NCBI GenBank assembly: GCA_946480525.1
Contig: CAMLLA010000185.1
Location: 1-7,975 of the forward strand
DNA length: 7,975 bases
Direction of reading: 5' to 3'
Origin: an uncultured Asticcacaulis sp.
GTDB taxonomy: Bacteria > Pseudomonadota > Alphaproteobacteria > Caulobacterales > Caulobacteraceae
In this document: positions 1 to 6,106 of the stretch, in pieces
Layout of the letters: each line of letters opens with the position of its first letter
Position numbering within the stretch: position 1 is the first letter of the stretch
The notes under the pieces: generated by a model
Database searches by the model: none
Told to the model about the DNA's origin: nothing
What the model saw: the letters and a program-made list of their open reading frames with translations, nothing else
Translations under genes and position numbers: made by a program

Positions 1-671
1 GCCAGAGACAGCGAAAAGCCGGAAATCAGGGCCGGTGTCAGGCCGGGCAGGATAACGCGCAGCGCCGTCTGGATCGGCGTGGCGCCAAGCGTGCGCGCCG
101 CTTCCTCGACCTCGGCGTCGAACTCGGCCAGGACCGGCTGGACGCTGCGGACGATGAAGGGCAGGCCGACAAAGACCAGGGCGATAAAGATGCCAAGCGG
201 CGTATAGGCGACCTTGATGCCGAGCGGAGTCAGGAGGCTGCCGATCCAGCCATTGGGGGCGTAGAGCGCGGTCAGGGCGATACCGGCAACGGCGGTCGGC
301 AGGGCAAACGGCAGGTCGACCAGCGCGTCCATCAGGCGCTTGCCTGGAAATTCATAGCGCGTCAGCACCCAGGCAATGGCCAGGCCGATGAACAGGTTGA
401 GAAAGGCGGCAGCGGCGGCGACGCTGAAACTCAGGCGCAGGGCGGATAACACACGTTCATCGGTCAGGTTGAACAGGAAGCCTTGTACGCCGTGCTCCCA
501 CGGCCGCGCCGCCAGAGCGGCCAGAGGGATCAGGACGATGAGCGACAGATAGGTCAGGGTGACGCCGAGCGACCACTTGAAACCCGGCAGGACGCGGGTG
601 TGCAGGCTGGCCTTGGGCGGCTTGAAGCCTTCGGGCACAGGCGCGCGCGCGGGCGTTGCGGATGACGTCAT
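1..671 (-). CDS. cysT: Sulfate/thiosulfate ABC transporter permease CysT (partial, C-terminus beyond left edge)
   Basis: Inner-membrane permease of the sulfate/thiosulfate ABC importer, which pairs with CysW and is driven by the ATPase CysA for sulfur assimilation. The 223 visible residues follow the CysT family closely: a polar N-terminus, then hydrophobic segments at about 38-56, 76-103, 117-138 and 157-174. The phrases DALVDLPFALPTAVAGIAL and LYAPNGWIGSLL are strongly characteristic of CysT. The cytoplasmic EAA loop that docks on the ATPase begins at E190 (EEAARTLGATPIQTALRVILPG region, G196 and G210). The family is usually about 275-290 residues, so 50-65 residues lie off the left edge, where cysW and cysA would be expected. 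The ATG at 669-671 is chosen because no in-frame alternative lies upstream; an AGG sits about 8 nt before it. Unusually, the gene just upstream is a flavoprotein and not a sulfate-binding protein. Confidence 0.93.
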   Translation of the reverse strand, partial: MTSSATPARAPVPEGFKPPKASLHTRVLPGFKWSLGVTLTYLSLIVLIPLAALAARPWEHGVQGFLFNLTDERVLSALRLSFSVAAAAAFLNLFIGLAIAWVLTRYEFPGKRLMDALVDLPFALPTAVAGIALTALYAPNGWIGSLLTPLGIKVAYTPLGIFIALVFVGLPFIVRSVQPVLAEFDAEVEEAARTLGATPIQTALRVILPGLTPALISGFSLSL

Positions 672-727
672 GCGTGACCTGAAACAACGAAAACAGAAAC
701 GCCGGTGAAAGGAAACTCCTCCGGTAG

Positions 728-757
728 AGTATCGCCTATAGCCCAGCGGGGCCGCAA
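728..757 (-). promoter_or_regulatory. Weak candidate promoter for cysT
   Basis: The 157-bp gap between the flavoprotein stop and cysT offers, on the minus strand, TTGCGG (752-757) and GATACT (728-733) separated by 18 bp. This is only a partial match to a sigma-70 promoter. A GGAGGAG run further downstream (about 40 nt before the cysT ATG) has no start codon at a useful distance. I saw no riboswitch or convincing terminator in the gap. Either cysT has its own promoter here or it is read through from the flavoprotein gene. Confidence 0.2.
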
Positions 758-828
758 CGTCATATCAGAAATCATCGGCGCTTTCATCAGAGTCTCTAAC
801 GCATACGCGTGATAGGCGCGTGACCCGG

Positions 829-2001
829 TCAGACAAGGATGTTGCGGGTGGCTATGACCGCCGTGGCGAAACAGGCCTGGAGCAGGTATCCCCCGGTCGG
901 CGCTTCCCAGTCGAGCATCTCGCCGATGGCATAAACGCCGGGCATCGCCTTGAGCTCGAAGCCCGGCGTCAGGGCTTCGAAGCGGATGCCGCCGGCTGAA
1001 GAGATGGCGCGATCGAGGCCCTGCATGGCAGTCAGGCGTAATGGCACGGCCTTGATGTCGGCTGCATGCGTTTCGTGCACAAGACCTATGGCGGCAGGAG
1101 ACAGGTTGAGCGCCTTGCGCAGGCGGTTCGACAAGCTGTCCTTGGCCGAGGCGCGACCGAGTTTCGAGGCCACCTGGCCGGCATTCATGTCGGGCCTGAG
1201 GTCCAGTATCAGATCCACGTAGCCATCGCGGGCAACGGCGTCACGTAAAAGCCCCGACAAGGCATAGACCGCGCCGCCTTCGATACCGGTGCGCGTCAGC
1301 ATGACTTCGCCTTTGACGGTCCTGCCGGCAAAGCTGAGCGCAATGTTCTTGAGCGGCAGGCCGGCGAACCGATCGGCGAAATGGCCCGTCCATCCCACGG
1401 TAAAACCGGCATTGGCAGGTTTAAGCGGCGCGATTTCGACGCCGCGGGCCTCCAGCAGCGGCACCCAGCCGCCATCGCTGCCAAGCCTGGGCCAGCTGGC
1501 GCCGCCCAGCGCCAGAATGGTCCTGTCGGCGTCCACCCGCACAGGACCGCCGGGCGTATCGAACAGCAGGGCGTCGCCCTCCCAGCCGCGCCAGTCGTGC
1601 CGCGTACGAATGACCACGCCAAGCCCTTCAAGCCGGTTCAGCCAGGCGCGCAGCAGGGGCGACGCCTTCATGGCCTTGGGGAAGACGCGTCCGGATGTGC
1701 CGACAAAGGTTTCCGCACCGAGATCGTCGGCCCAGGCGCGAAGATCCTTTGGCGAAAAGGCGTCCAAAGCCGGCTTCAGTACCGCCGCCCTTTTGCCGTA
1801 GCGGCCGCTGAAACGGTCAATGGGTTCGGAATGGGTAAGGTTCAGCCCGCCGCGCCCGGCCAGCAGGAACTTGCGCGCGACCGATGGCATGCGGTCGTAG
1901 ACGGTTACCCTGGCGCCCGACGCCGCCAGCCTTTCCGCGGCCATCAAACCGGCCGGGCCTGCGCCTATGATGGCGATGGAAACAGGAAGCGACAATGACA
2001 T
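829..2001 (-). CDS. HI0933/YhiN-like FAD flavoprotein, PP_4765 (TIGR03862) type
   Basis: Predicted cytoplasmic NAD(P)/FAD-dependent oxidoreductase of 390 residues; the substrate of this family is not known to me. The N-terminal Rossmann motif is plain: GAGPAG at 13-18, with the acidic end of the second strand at D36. It is followed by GRGGLNLTHSE (49-59), the PP_4765-type version of the GGGRCNLTN signature of HI0933 proteins. The C-terminus has the second FAD-contact block, PGVYAIGEMLDWEAPTGGY (354-372), then the usual QACFATA helix. The length fits the family. The start at 2001 is preferred because GAGGG lies 4 nt upstream and the GAGPAG motif then sits near residue 13. An in-frame ATG at 2079 would add 26 residues that look non-homologous. 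The gene is divergent from the entericidins and upstream of cysT in the same direction; no functional link to sulfate uptake can be shown. Confidence 0.9.
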   Translation of the reverse strand: MSLSLPVSIAIIGAGPAGLMAAERLAASGARVTVYDRMPSVARKFLLAGRGGLNLTHSEPIDRFSGRYGKRAAVLKPALDAFSPKDLRAWADDLGAETFVGTSGRVFPKAMKASPLLRAWLNRLEGLGVVIRTRHDWRGWEGDALLFDTPGGPVRVDADRTILALGGASWPRLGSDGGWVPLLEARGVEIAPLKPANAGFTVGWTGHFADRFAGLPLKNIALSFAGRTVKGEVMLTRTGIEGGAVYALSGLLRDAVARDGYVDLILDLRPDMNAGQVASKLGRASAKDSLSNRLRKALNLSPAAIGLVHETHAADIKAVPLRLTAMQGLDRAISSAGGIRFEALTPGFELKAMPGVYAIGEMLDWEAPTGGYLLQACFATAVIATRNILV

Positions 2002-2142
2002 CCTGCCCTCATATCCTCGCATGCCGCGTGCGCCAACGGGCCATTTCGCGCTTTTTACGATTCGGCCGGCGAACAACATCGTAAACTGACCGCATCCTAT
2101 CGATACTTCTTATGTGTAATTCGGCACAGAAGGAATTAGTTA

Positions 2143-2271
2143 ATGAAACGCCTTGTTCTCGTATCACTGCTCTGTCTCGCCCCGCTCGTCACCACTGCCT
2201 GCCATACGGTACAAGGCGCCGGCAAGGACGTCACCTCGGTCGGTGAGGCCATGGAAGACGCCGCGCACTAA
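2143..2271 (+). CDS. Entericidin A/B-family small lipoprotein (first of tandem pair)
   Basis: A 42-residue envelope lipoprotein precursor. It begins MKRLVLVSLLCLAPLVTTAC, a short positively charged signal with a hydrophobic core and a lipobox-like end whose acylated cysteine would be C20. The mature part, HTVQGAGKDVTSVGEAMEDA, carries the (N/H)TV-(K/Q)G-G-KD-(V/I)TS-G motif of entericidins. In E. coli ecnA and ecnB are tandem genes proposed to act as antidote and toxin lipoproteins in stationary-phase lysis. Which role this copy takes cannot be read from sequence. An AAGGAA lies about 7 nt before the ATG. The second copy follows after 86 bp. The 141-bp gap to the divergent flavoprotein gene should hold the promoter, but I found no strong boxes. 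Confidence 0.88.
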   Translation: MKRLVLVSLLCLAPLVTTACHTVQGAGKDVTSVGEAMEDAAH

Positions 2272-2330
2272 ACAGGGCGCGGCCTGGAAGGGTGATCTCG
2301 GCAAGCACGAAAAAGCGTGTTATGGACGCA

Positions 2331-2350
2331 TATCTCAGTGAGAGGAGATA
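2331..2350 (+). promoter_or_regulatory. Inverted repeat overlapping the RBS of the second entericidin
   Basis: TATCTC (2331-2336) and GAGATA (2345-2350) are perfect complements around an 8-nt loop, AGTGAGAG. The AGGAG ribosome binding site (2343-2347) of the gene starting at 2358 lies half in the loop and half in the 3' arm. Folding would therefore mask translation initiation. Six base pairs is short, and the function is inferred. Confidence 0.35.
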
Positions 2351-2357
2351 GATATTC

Positions 2358-2483
2358 ATGAAACGTATCGTAGTTTTTTCCCTGATCGCCCTTCTGCCGC
2401 TCATGTCGGCTTGCAACACCGTCAAGGGCGTCGGCAAGGACATCACTTCCGTCGGCCAGGCGATGGAGAATGCAACGAAGTAA
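2358..2483 (+). CDS. Entericidin A/B-family small lipoprotein (second of tandem pair)
   Basis: A 41-residue lipoprotein precursor, too short for most gene callers. The signal MKRIVVFSLIALLPLMSAC ends in a good lipobox (LMSAC, lipidated C19). The mature part, NTVKGVGKDITSVGQAMENA, is the closer match of the two to canonical entericidins, which start CNTxxGxGKDI after the cysteine. It is a diverged duplicate of the gene 86 bp upstream: signal length, the KD-TSVG core and the C-terminal AME motif are shared. Codon usage is more AT-rich near its 5' end. It is the last gene of the unit, with a strong terminator 24 bp after its stop. AGGAG lies 10 nt upstream of the ATG, within a possible hairpin. 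Its toxin or antidote role is not decidable from sequence. Confidence 0.9.
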   Translation: MKRIVVFSLIALLPLMSACNTVKGVGKDITSVGQAMENATK

Positions 2484-2507
2484 ACGGCTGTTCCAAAGCG
2501 TTTGCCG

Positions 2508-2537
2508 GGCCACCTGAAAAGGTGGCCTTTTCTGTTT
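2508..2537 (+). terminator. Rho-independent terminator of the entericidin pair
   Basis: A perfect 8-bp stem, GGCCACCT (2508-2515) and AGGTGGCC (2520-2527), closed by a stable GAAA tetraloop and followed by TTTTCTGTTT. It lies 24 bp downstream of the second entericidin stop codon. Confidence 0.93.
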
Positions 2538-2657
2538 GTGCGTTCCCTTTCAAGACGCCTTCTTTAAACCATGAAACCGCCCCATCACTGTCGGCGTCGG
2601 CGGGCGACAAGCCTGGCGACGCGTGGGTGAAATCATGCTAAACAGGATGGTCTCAGC

Positions 2658-3263
2658 ATGGGGATGTCGATGGATCGCCGGGCGTTTCTTGCCGCTTTTC
2701 CGGCACTAGGTATAGCGGGCTGCGCGCGCGGCCAGGTGCCCGTGGAGGGCAAGGCGGCGCAGTTGCTCAAAGGCGCTCACGACCAGATTTCAAAAACACT
2801 GACCTACGATCCGGCCTATACGCGCATCCCCTATCCCAATGGCGACGTGCCCCTGGTCAAGGGCGTCTGCACCGATGTGGTGATCCGCGCCTATCGCGCC
2901 ATTGGCATCGACCTGCAGCAACGCGTCCATGAAGACATGGATGCCAATTTCAGCCTCTATCCAAAGACCTGGGGGCTGACGCGTCCGGACAGCAATATCG
3001 ATCACCGCCGCGTGCCCAATCTCCAGGTCTTCCTGACCCGCTTCGGCCGAAGCCTTCAGGTCAGCCAGAATCCGGAGGATTACAGGCCCGGCGACCTGAT
3101 TACCAACCTGCCGGGCGGCCGCACGCACATCGCCGTCGTCAGCGAGATACGCTCGCCTGTCACGCAACGGCTGATGGTCATTCAGAACATCGGCTTTGGC
3201 GCCCAGCTCAACGATGACCTGCTGAGCTATCCCATGACGGGGCATTATCGCTATGCCGTCTAA
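2658..3263 (+). CDS. DUF1287-family protein, likely Tat-exported lipoprotein
   Basis: A 201-residue exported protein of the DUF1287 family (E. coli YijF relatives), thought to have an NlpC/P60-like cysteine-peptidase fold; activity unproven. The N-terminus has a twin arginine (DRRAFLAAF, residues 6-14), a short hydrophobic stretch and GIAGC, so lipidation at C22 after Tat export is likely. Conserved blocks follow: GVCTDVVIRAYR with the presumed nucleophile C71, NIDHRRVPNLQVFL (113-126), RPGDLI (143-148), GRTHIAVV with presumed histidine H157, and QNIG (176-179). Three in-frame ATGs occur at 2658, 2664 and 2670. The first has AGGA 10 nt upstream and the third has GGGG 6 nt upstream, so the true protein may be 197 residues starting MDRRAF. 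The next gene starts 15 bp after its stop, suggesting co-transcription. A role in cell-wall or envelope turnover is inference. Confidence 0.85.
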   Translation: MGMSMDRRAFLAAFPALGIAGCARGQVPVEGKAAQLLKGAHDQISKTLTYDPAYTRIPYPNGDVPLVKGVCTDVVIRAYRAIGIDLQQRVHEDMDANFSLYPKTWGLTRPDSNIDHRRVPNLQVFLTRFGRSLQVSQNPEDYRPGDLITNLPGGRTHIAVVSEIRSPVTQRLMVIQNIGFGAQLNDDLLSYPMTGHYRYAV

Positions 3264-3278
3264 GCCGAAGGGGTGTGA

Positions 3279-3854
3279 ATGACTTTCCGGCGCTTCATTG
3301 CCTGGATTGCCGAAAAGCTGCTGGAATGGCAGCTGTTCGTCCTGCTGTTGCTGGCGGTGAAGTTCCTGCTGCCGGTCGACCTCGACAGCTACCAGAGCCT
3401 GGACACCTTCGTCGCCGGCGCCGGGGCGCAGTGGTATGCCTCGCTGGATGAAGCGGCCTTCATGACCAATGCCTTCATGGGCGGGTCTTATGTCGCCTAC
3501 GCCTGGAAGACCTGGGTGGCCGCCGGCTGGATGGTCGGCATTCACGTCTATTTCTGGAGCTTCTATATTTTCACGTCGATCTTCGCAGGGTTACGCGGGC
3601 CGAAAGGCTACACCTTGCGGGCCGTCCTCGCCTTCCTGATCAGCGCATGTATCCTGGCGTGGCGGCAAAGGGCGATGTTCGACATGCAGGCGCTCTATCT
3701 CGCGGGCGCGCTTGTGGCGGGAGGGCTGGTCGTCGTCCTGATCTCGACAGCATTCGGCAATGCCCTCGACGCGCGCATGGCGGGTCAAAAAGGCGGGCGT
3801 TCGTCCGGGACGCAGTCAGCGCGCGGCCGCGTACGCCTCGATTTCAGCCATTAG
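3279..3854 (+). CDS. Hypothetical four-helix inner-membrane protein
   Basis: I do not recognise a named family for this 191-residue protein. It has four likely membrane segments, at about 15-33, 79-105, 111-128 and 139-160. The loop between the first two (about 34-78) is acidic/aromatic. The C-terminal tail is basic (KGGRSS, ARGRVR). The second segment is rich in aromatic residues (WMVGIHVYFWSFYIF). The start is supported by AAGGGG 5 nt upstream and by the 15-bp distance from the DUF1287 stop, so the two probably form an operon and may act together at the inner membrane. The last 39 bp overlap the 3' end of the convergent deaminase gene, and the Arg/Gly/Ser-rich tail is encoded there or just before it. 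The tail may be a late extension past an older stop codon. Confidence 0.75.
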   Translation: MTFRRFIAWIAEKLLEWQLFVLLLLAVKFLLPVDLDSYQSLDTFVAGAGAQWYASLDEAAFMTNAFMGGSYVAYAWKTWVAAGWMVGIHVYFWSFYIFTSIFAGLRGPKGYTLRAVLAFLISACILAWRQRAMFDMQALYLAGALVAGGLVVVLISTAFGNALDARMAGQKGGRSSGTQSARGRVRLDFSH

Positions 3855-4844
3855 TTCGGCCTGGCGCTGCGGGCTGGCGAATGAGCCGGTGACGCTGTTG
3901 CGCGCCAGGGTCACGCAGTCGTCCCGGCCAATCAGCCCCAATCGCGTCAGCGCCTTGAAATTGTCGTTCACATAGCCGCCGAAATAGGCCGGATCGTCGG
4001 AGTTGATCGTCGCCTTCAGTCCGTATTTCAGCATCAGCGGAATGGGATGATCGCGCAGGTTGTTGACGACACACAGCTTGTGGTTAGACAACGGACAAAC
4101 GGTCAAGGTCAATCCGTCGCGAACAATGCGCGCCACCAGGTCGGGGTCTTCCAGCGACCGGTTGCCGTGATCGATGCGGTCGACCTTGAGCACGTCCAGG
4201 GCCTCATAGACGTAGTCCGGAGGCCCTTCCTCGCCGGCGTGGCAGGTCAGCTTCAGTCCCATGTCGCGGGCGCGAGCGAAGACGCGGGCGAACTTCGACG
4301 GCGGATGGCCGACCTCGGATGAATCGAGCCCTACGCCGAGGATGCGGTCGAGATACGGCTCGGCCATCTTCAGGCTGTCGAAGGCCGCTTCTTCGCTCAG
4401 GTGGCGCAGGAAGCTGTGAATGATGGAAACGGACAGGCCTAGGGCCTCAGCGTCCTTTGCCGCGCGCAACAGACCTTCGATGACGACGGAATAGGGGATG
4501 CCGCGATCGGTGTGGGTCTGGGGGTCGAAGAAGATTTCGGCGTGGCGGACGTGGTCGGCGGCGGCCGTGCGGAAATAGGCCATCCCCAGGTCGTAGAAAT
4601 CCTCCTCTTCGCGCAGGACATTGGCGCCCTGGTAATAGATGTCGAGGAAGTCCTGCAGGTTCGAGAAGTCGTAGGCGGCGCGCAACGTTTCGATGCTGTC
4701 GAAGGGAAGGGCGATGCGGTTGCGCTTGCCGAGCGCGAACATCAGCTCAGGTTCCAGCGAGCCTTCGATATGCAGGTGCAGCTCCGCCTTGGGCAGGCCA
4801 GCGACGAAGGTATCGAGGGAAGCTTTGCTTTGCGTATCGGGCAT
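3816..4844 (-). CDS. add: Adenine deaminase (adenosine deaminase superfamily, type 2)
   Basis: Zinc-dependent cytoplasmic purine deaminase of 342 residues. Metal and catalytic residues are all present: HLH at 23-25, H202 and E205 in CHAGEEGPP, H226 in RIDHG, and D283-D284 in NSDDP. Automatic pipelines often name this adenosine deaminase (add). However, the text HAEIFFDPQTHT (101-112), HAGEEGPP, CPLSNHKLCVV and DPAYFGGYVNDNF (284-296) follows the bacterial/fungal adenine deaminase subfamily (Aah1-like), which converts adenine to hypoxanthine plus ammonia for purine salvage. I favour adenine as substrate, from knowledge of the family. The start at 4844 has AAAGG 8 nt upstream and is the only sensible one. 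The gene is divergent from the desaturase-family gene and overlaps the membrane protein gene at its 3' end by 39 bp. No terminator lies in that overlap. Confidence 0.9.
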   Translation of the reverse strand: MPDTQSKASLDTFVAGLPKAELHLHIEGSLEPELMFALGKRNRIALPFDSIETLRAAYDFSNLQDFLDIYYQGANVLREEEDFYDLGMAYFRTAAADHVRHAEIFFDPQTHTDRGIPYSVVIEGLLRAAKDAEALGLSVSIIHSFLRHLSEEAAFDSLKMAEPYLDRILGVGLDSSEVGHPPSKFARVFARARDMGLKLTCHAGEEGPPDYVYEALDVLKVDRIDHGNRSLEDPDLVARIVRDGLTLTVCPLSNHKLCVVNNLRDHPIPLMLKYGLKATINSDDPAYFGGYVNDNFKALTRLGLIGRDDCVTLARNSVTGSFASPQRQAELMAEIEAYAAAR

Positions 4845-4855
4845 TAATCAAACCT

Positions 4856-4884
4856 TTGACGAGATAGGCTATCACAAGCACAAT
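4856..4884 (+). promoter_or_regulatory. Candidate promoter for the desaturase-family gene
   Basis: In the 150-bp divergent gap, TTGACG (4856-4861) and CACAAT (4879-4884) are 17 bp apart, giving a leader of about 100 nt before the ATG at 4995. Within the spacer sits the 11-bp palindrome GATAGGCTATC (4863-4873), placed where a regulator could block the promoter. On the other strand a weaker pair, TTGCAA and TGTGAT with 17-bp spacing, could serve the deaminase. These are consensus matches by eye only. Confidence 0.3.
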
Positions 4885-4994
4885 CTACCTGTTTTGCAAA
4901 GTCAGGCTTCATCTATCGATGGCCCGTCTTTTGCATCCTGACAGGGAAAACGGGCGGACACAGTTCGCCTGACCGATTAGGGGACATAAACGCA

Positions 4995-6068
4995 ATGACA
5001 CCCGAGACGCCCGGCGCCGGATCGCCTCATATTGCAACGCCTGTTATAGCATCAGCCGGAAAGCTGGCGACCTGGGCCTGGCGTGGCGTGGCATTGCTGG
5101 GTTTCGGCCTCTATCTCTGGGCGTGGTGGGCGGCGTGGAAGCTGGTCGAGCCGATGATCCCCGATGAGATCACCGTCGATCTGATGGTGCGCACCCTCAC
5201 TGTTCATGAAATCCGGCACAAGGTGCTGGACGCTGCCTCGCTGCTCGTCGCTCTGATCCCGTTCGTCCTCTATGTCGAAGCCATCATGGTCGGCTGGGAA
5301 AAGAGCTCGGTGCGCCGTATCCTGTTCGCACGCACCGAAAGCATCAAGATGGACCTGGCGTGCCTCGCCGCCGGCCAGACGCCGGTCATGCGCGTGATCG
5401 GCAAGGTCCTGACCTTCGGTCTTTCGGCAGGTTTCGGCGTCTGGATTCACGATCAACTGTCAAAGGCCGTGGGGTTCGATATTGGCCTCGGCTTCATGCC
5501 GGAATATGCGCAGGTCTTTTTCTACTTCTGGGTCTACACCTTTTTCGACTACTGGACGCACCGCATCGACCACACCTATTTCTTCTGGCCGCTGCACCGC
5601 TATCATCACTCGACCGAGGACTTCTGCGTCATCACCTCGCTGCGTTCGCACCCGGCGGCCTTCCTGGGCGTCTTCATCATCAATGCGCCTATGGCGATCC
5701 TGGGCGCGCCGGTGTCAGTGATGATCTCGGTCAACCTGATCGTCACGACCATCGGCCTTTTGATCCATTCCGGCATCGATTCCCATTGGGGCTGGTTCGG
5801 TAAATGGGTGATCCAGTCGCCCAACCATCACCGCCTGCACCATATCCTGGACTACAAGACGCATGGTGTCGGCAACTTCGCCATCGCGCCGATCTGGGAC
5901 CACCTGTTCGGCACCTACAAGGGCGAGGCGGGGCCCAGTCTGGCCATCGGCGTCGACAAGCCGCTGTACCGCCAGGGCTGGTTCTTCTTCATCGACCTGT
6001 TCCGCGACTACTGGGACTTCGTGAAGACCTATGCCCTGTTCGTCGTCGGCAAGCGGCGGATTGATTAG
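4995..6068 (+). CDS. Sterol desaturase / fatty acid hydroxylase family membrane protein
   Basis: A 357-residue integral membrane di-iron oxygenase-type protein (fatty acid hydroxylase superfamily, PF04116). The histidine clusters that bind the two irons are complete: HRIDH (189-193), HRYHH (201-205), and HHRLHH (278-283), with extra histidines at 258 and 264 between them. Hydrophobic segments lie at about 32-54, 80-100, 135-152, 172-186 and 222-260; the catalytic loop faces the cytoplasm in the family. Bacterial members act on varied lipids (fatty acids, carotenoids, hopanoids or sterols), and the substrate here cannot be named. The ATG at 4995 is preceded by AGGGGA about 9 nt upstream. The gene stands alone between a divergent deaminase gene and a convergent dehydrogenase gene and ends at a strong shared terminator. 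The N-terminal 30 residues are Ala/Pro/Gly-rich and probably cytoplasmic. Confidence 0.88.
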   Translation: MTPETPGAGSPHIATPVIASAGKLATWAWRGVALLGFGLYLWAWWAAWKLVEPMIPDEITVDLMVRTLTVHEIRHKVLDAASLLVALIPFVLYVEAIMVGWEKSSVRRILFARTESIKMDLACLAAGQTPVMRVIGKVLTFGLSAGFGVWIHDQLSKAVGFDIGLGFMPEYAQVFFYFWVYTFFDYWTHRIDHTYFFWPLHRYHHSTEDFCVITSLRSHPAAFLGVFIINAPMAILGAPVSVMISVNLIVTTIGLLIHSGIDSHWGWFGKWVIQSPNHHRLHHILDYKTHGVGNFAIAPIWDHLFGTYKGEAGPSLAIGVDKPLYRQGWFFFIDLFRDYWDFVKTYALFVVGKRRID

Positions 6069-6074
6069 GTTTAA

Positions 6075-6102
6075 AAAAGGCGGGAGTTGCCCCCCGCCTT
6101 TT
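6075..6102. terminator. Bidirectional rho-independent terminator
   Basis: GGCGGG (6079-6084) and CCCGCC (6093-6098) form a GC stem with an 8-nt loop. It is flanked by AAAA and TTTT, which extend the pairing to 10 bp. The plus strand ends in TTTT and the minus strand in TTTTTT, so it can stop transcripts from the desaturase-family gene (ends 6068) and from the dehydrogenase gene (ends 6107). It sits within the 38 bp between the two stop codons. Confidence 0.92.
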
Positions 6103-6106
6103 CGCT

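Noticed and set aside
700..722. CCGG-flanked segment with GGAGGAGTTTCC upstream of cysT as a leader-peptide RBS or operator
   Set aside because: No start codon follows at a useful distance and the flanking symmetry is only four bases, so there is too little to call.
1289..1998. Plus-strand open frames of about 170 and 205 codons opposite the flavoprotein gene
   Set aside because: Composition is Pro/Arg/Gln-rich without motifs, and the opposite strand carries intact FAD-binding motifs throughout.
2309..2324. Possible hairpin AGCACG/CGTGTT between the two entericidin genes as a terminator
   Set aside because: Only six pairs including a G-U, no T-run after it; more likely the message continues into the second gene.
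2790..3545. 251-codon open frame on the minus strand across the DUF1287 and membrane protein genes
   Set aside because: It is antisense to two genes with good family or membrane features and ribosome binding sites; its protein is His/Asp/Gln/Gly-rich with no recognisable domain, as expected of a GC-rich shadow frame.
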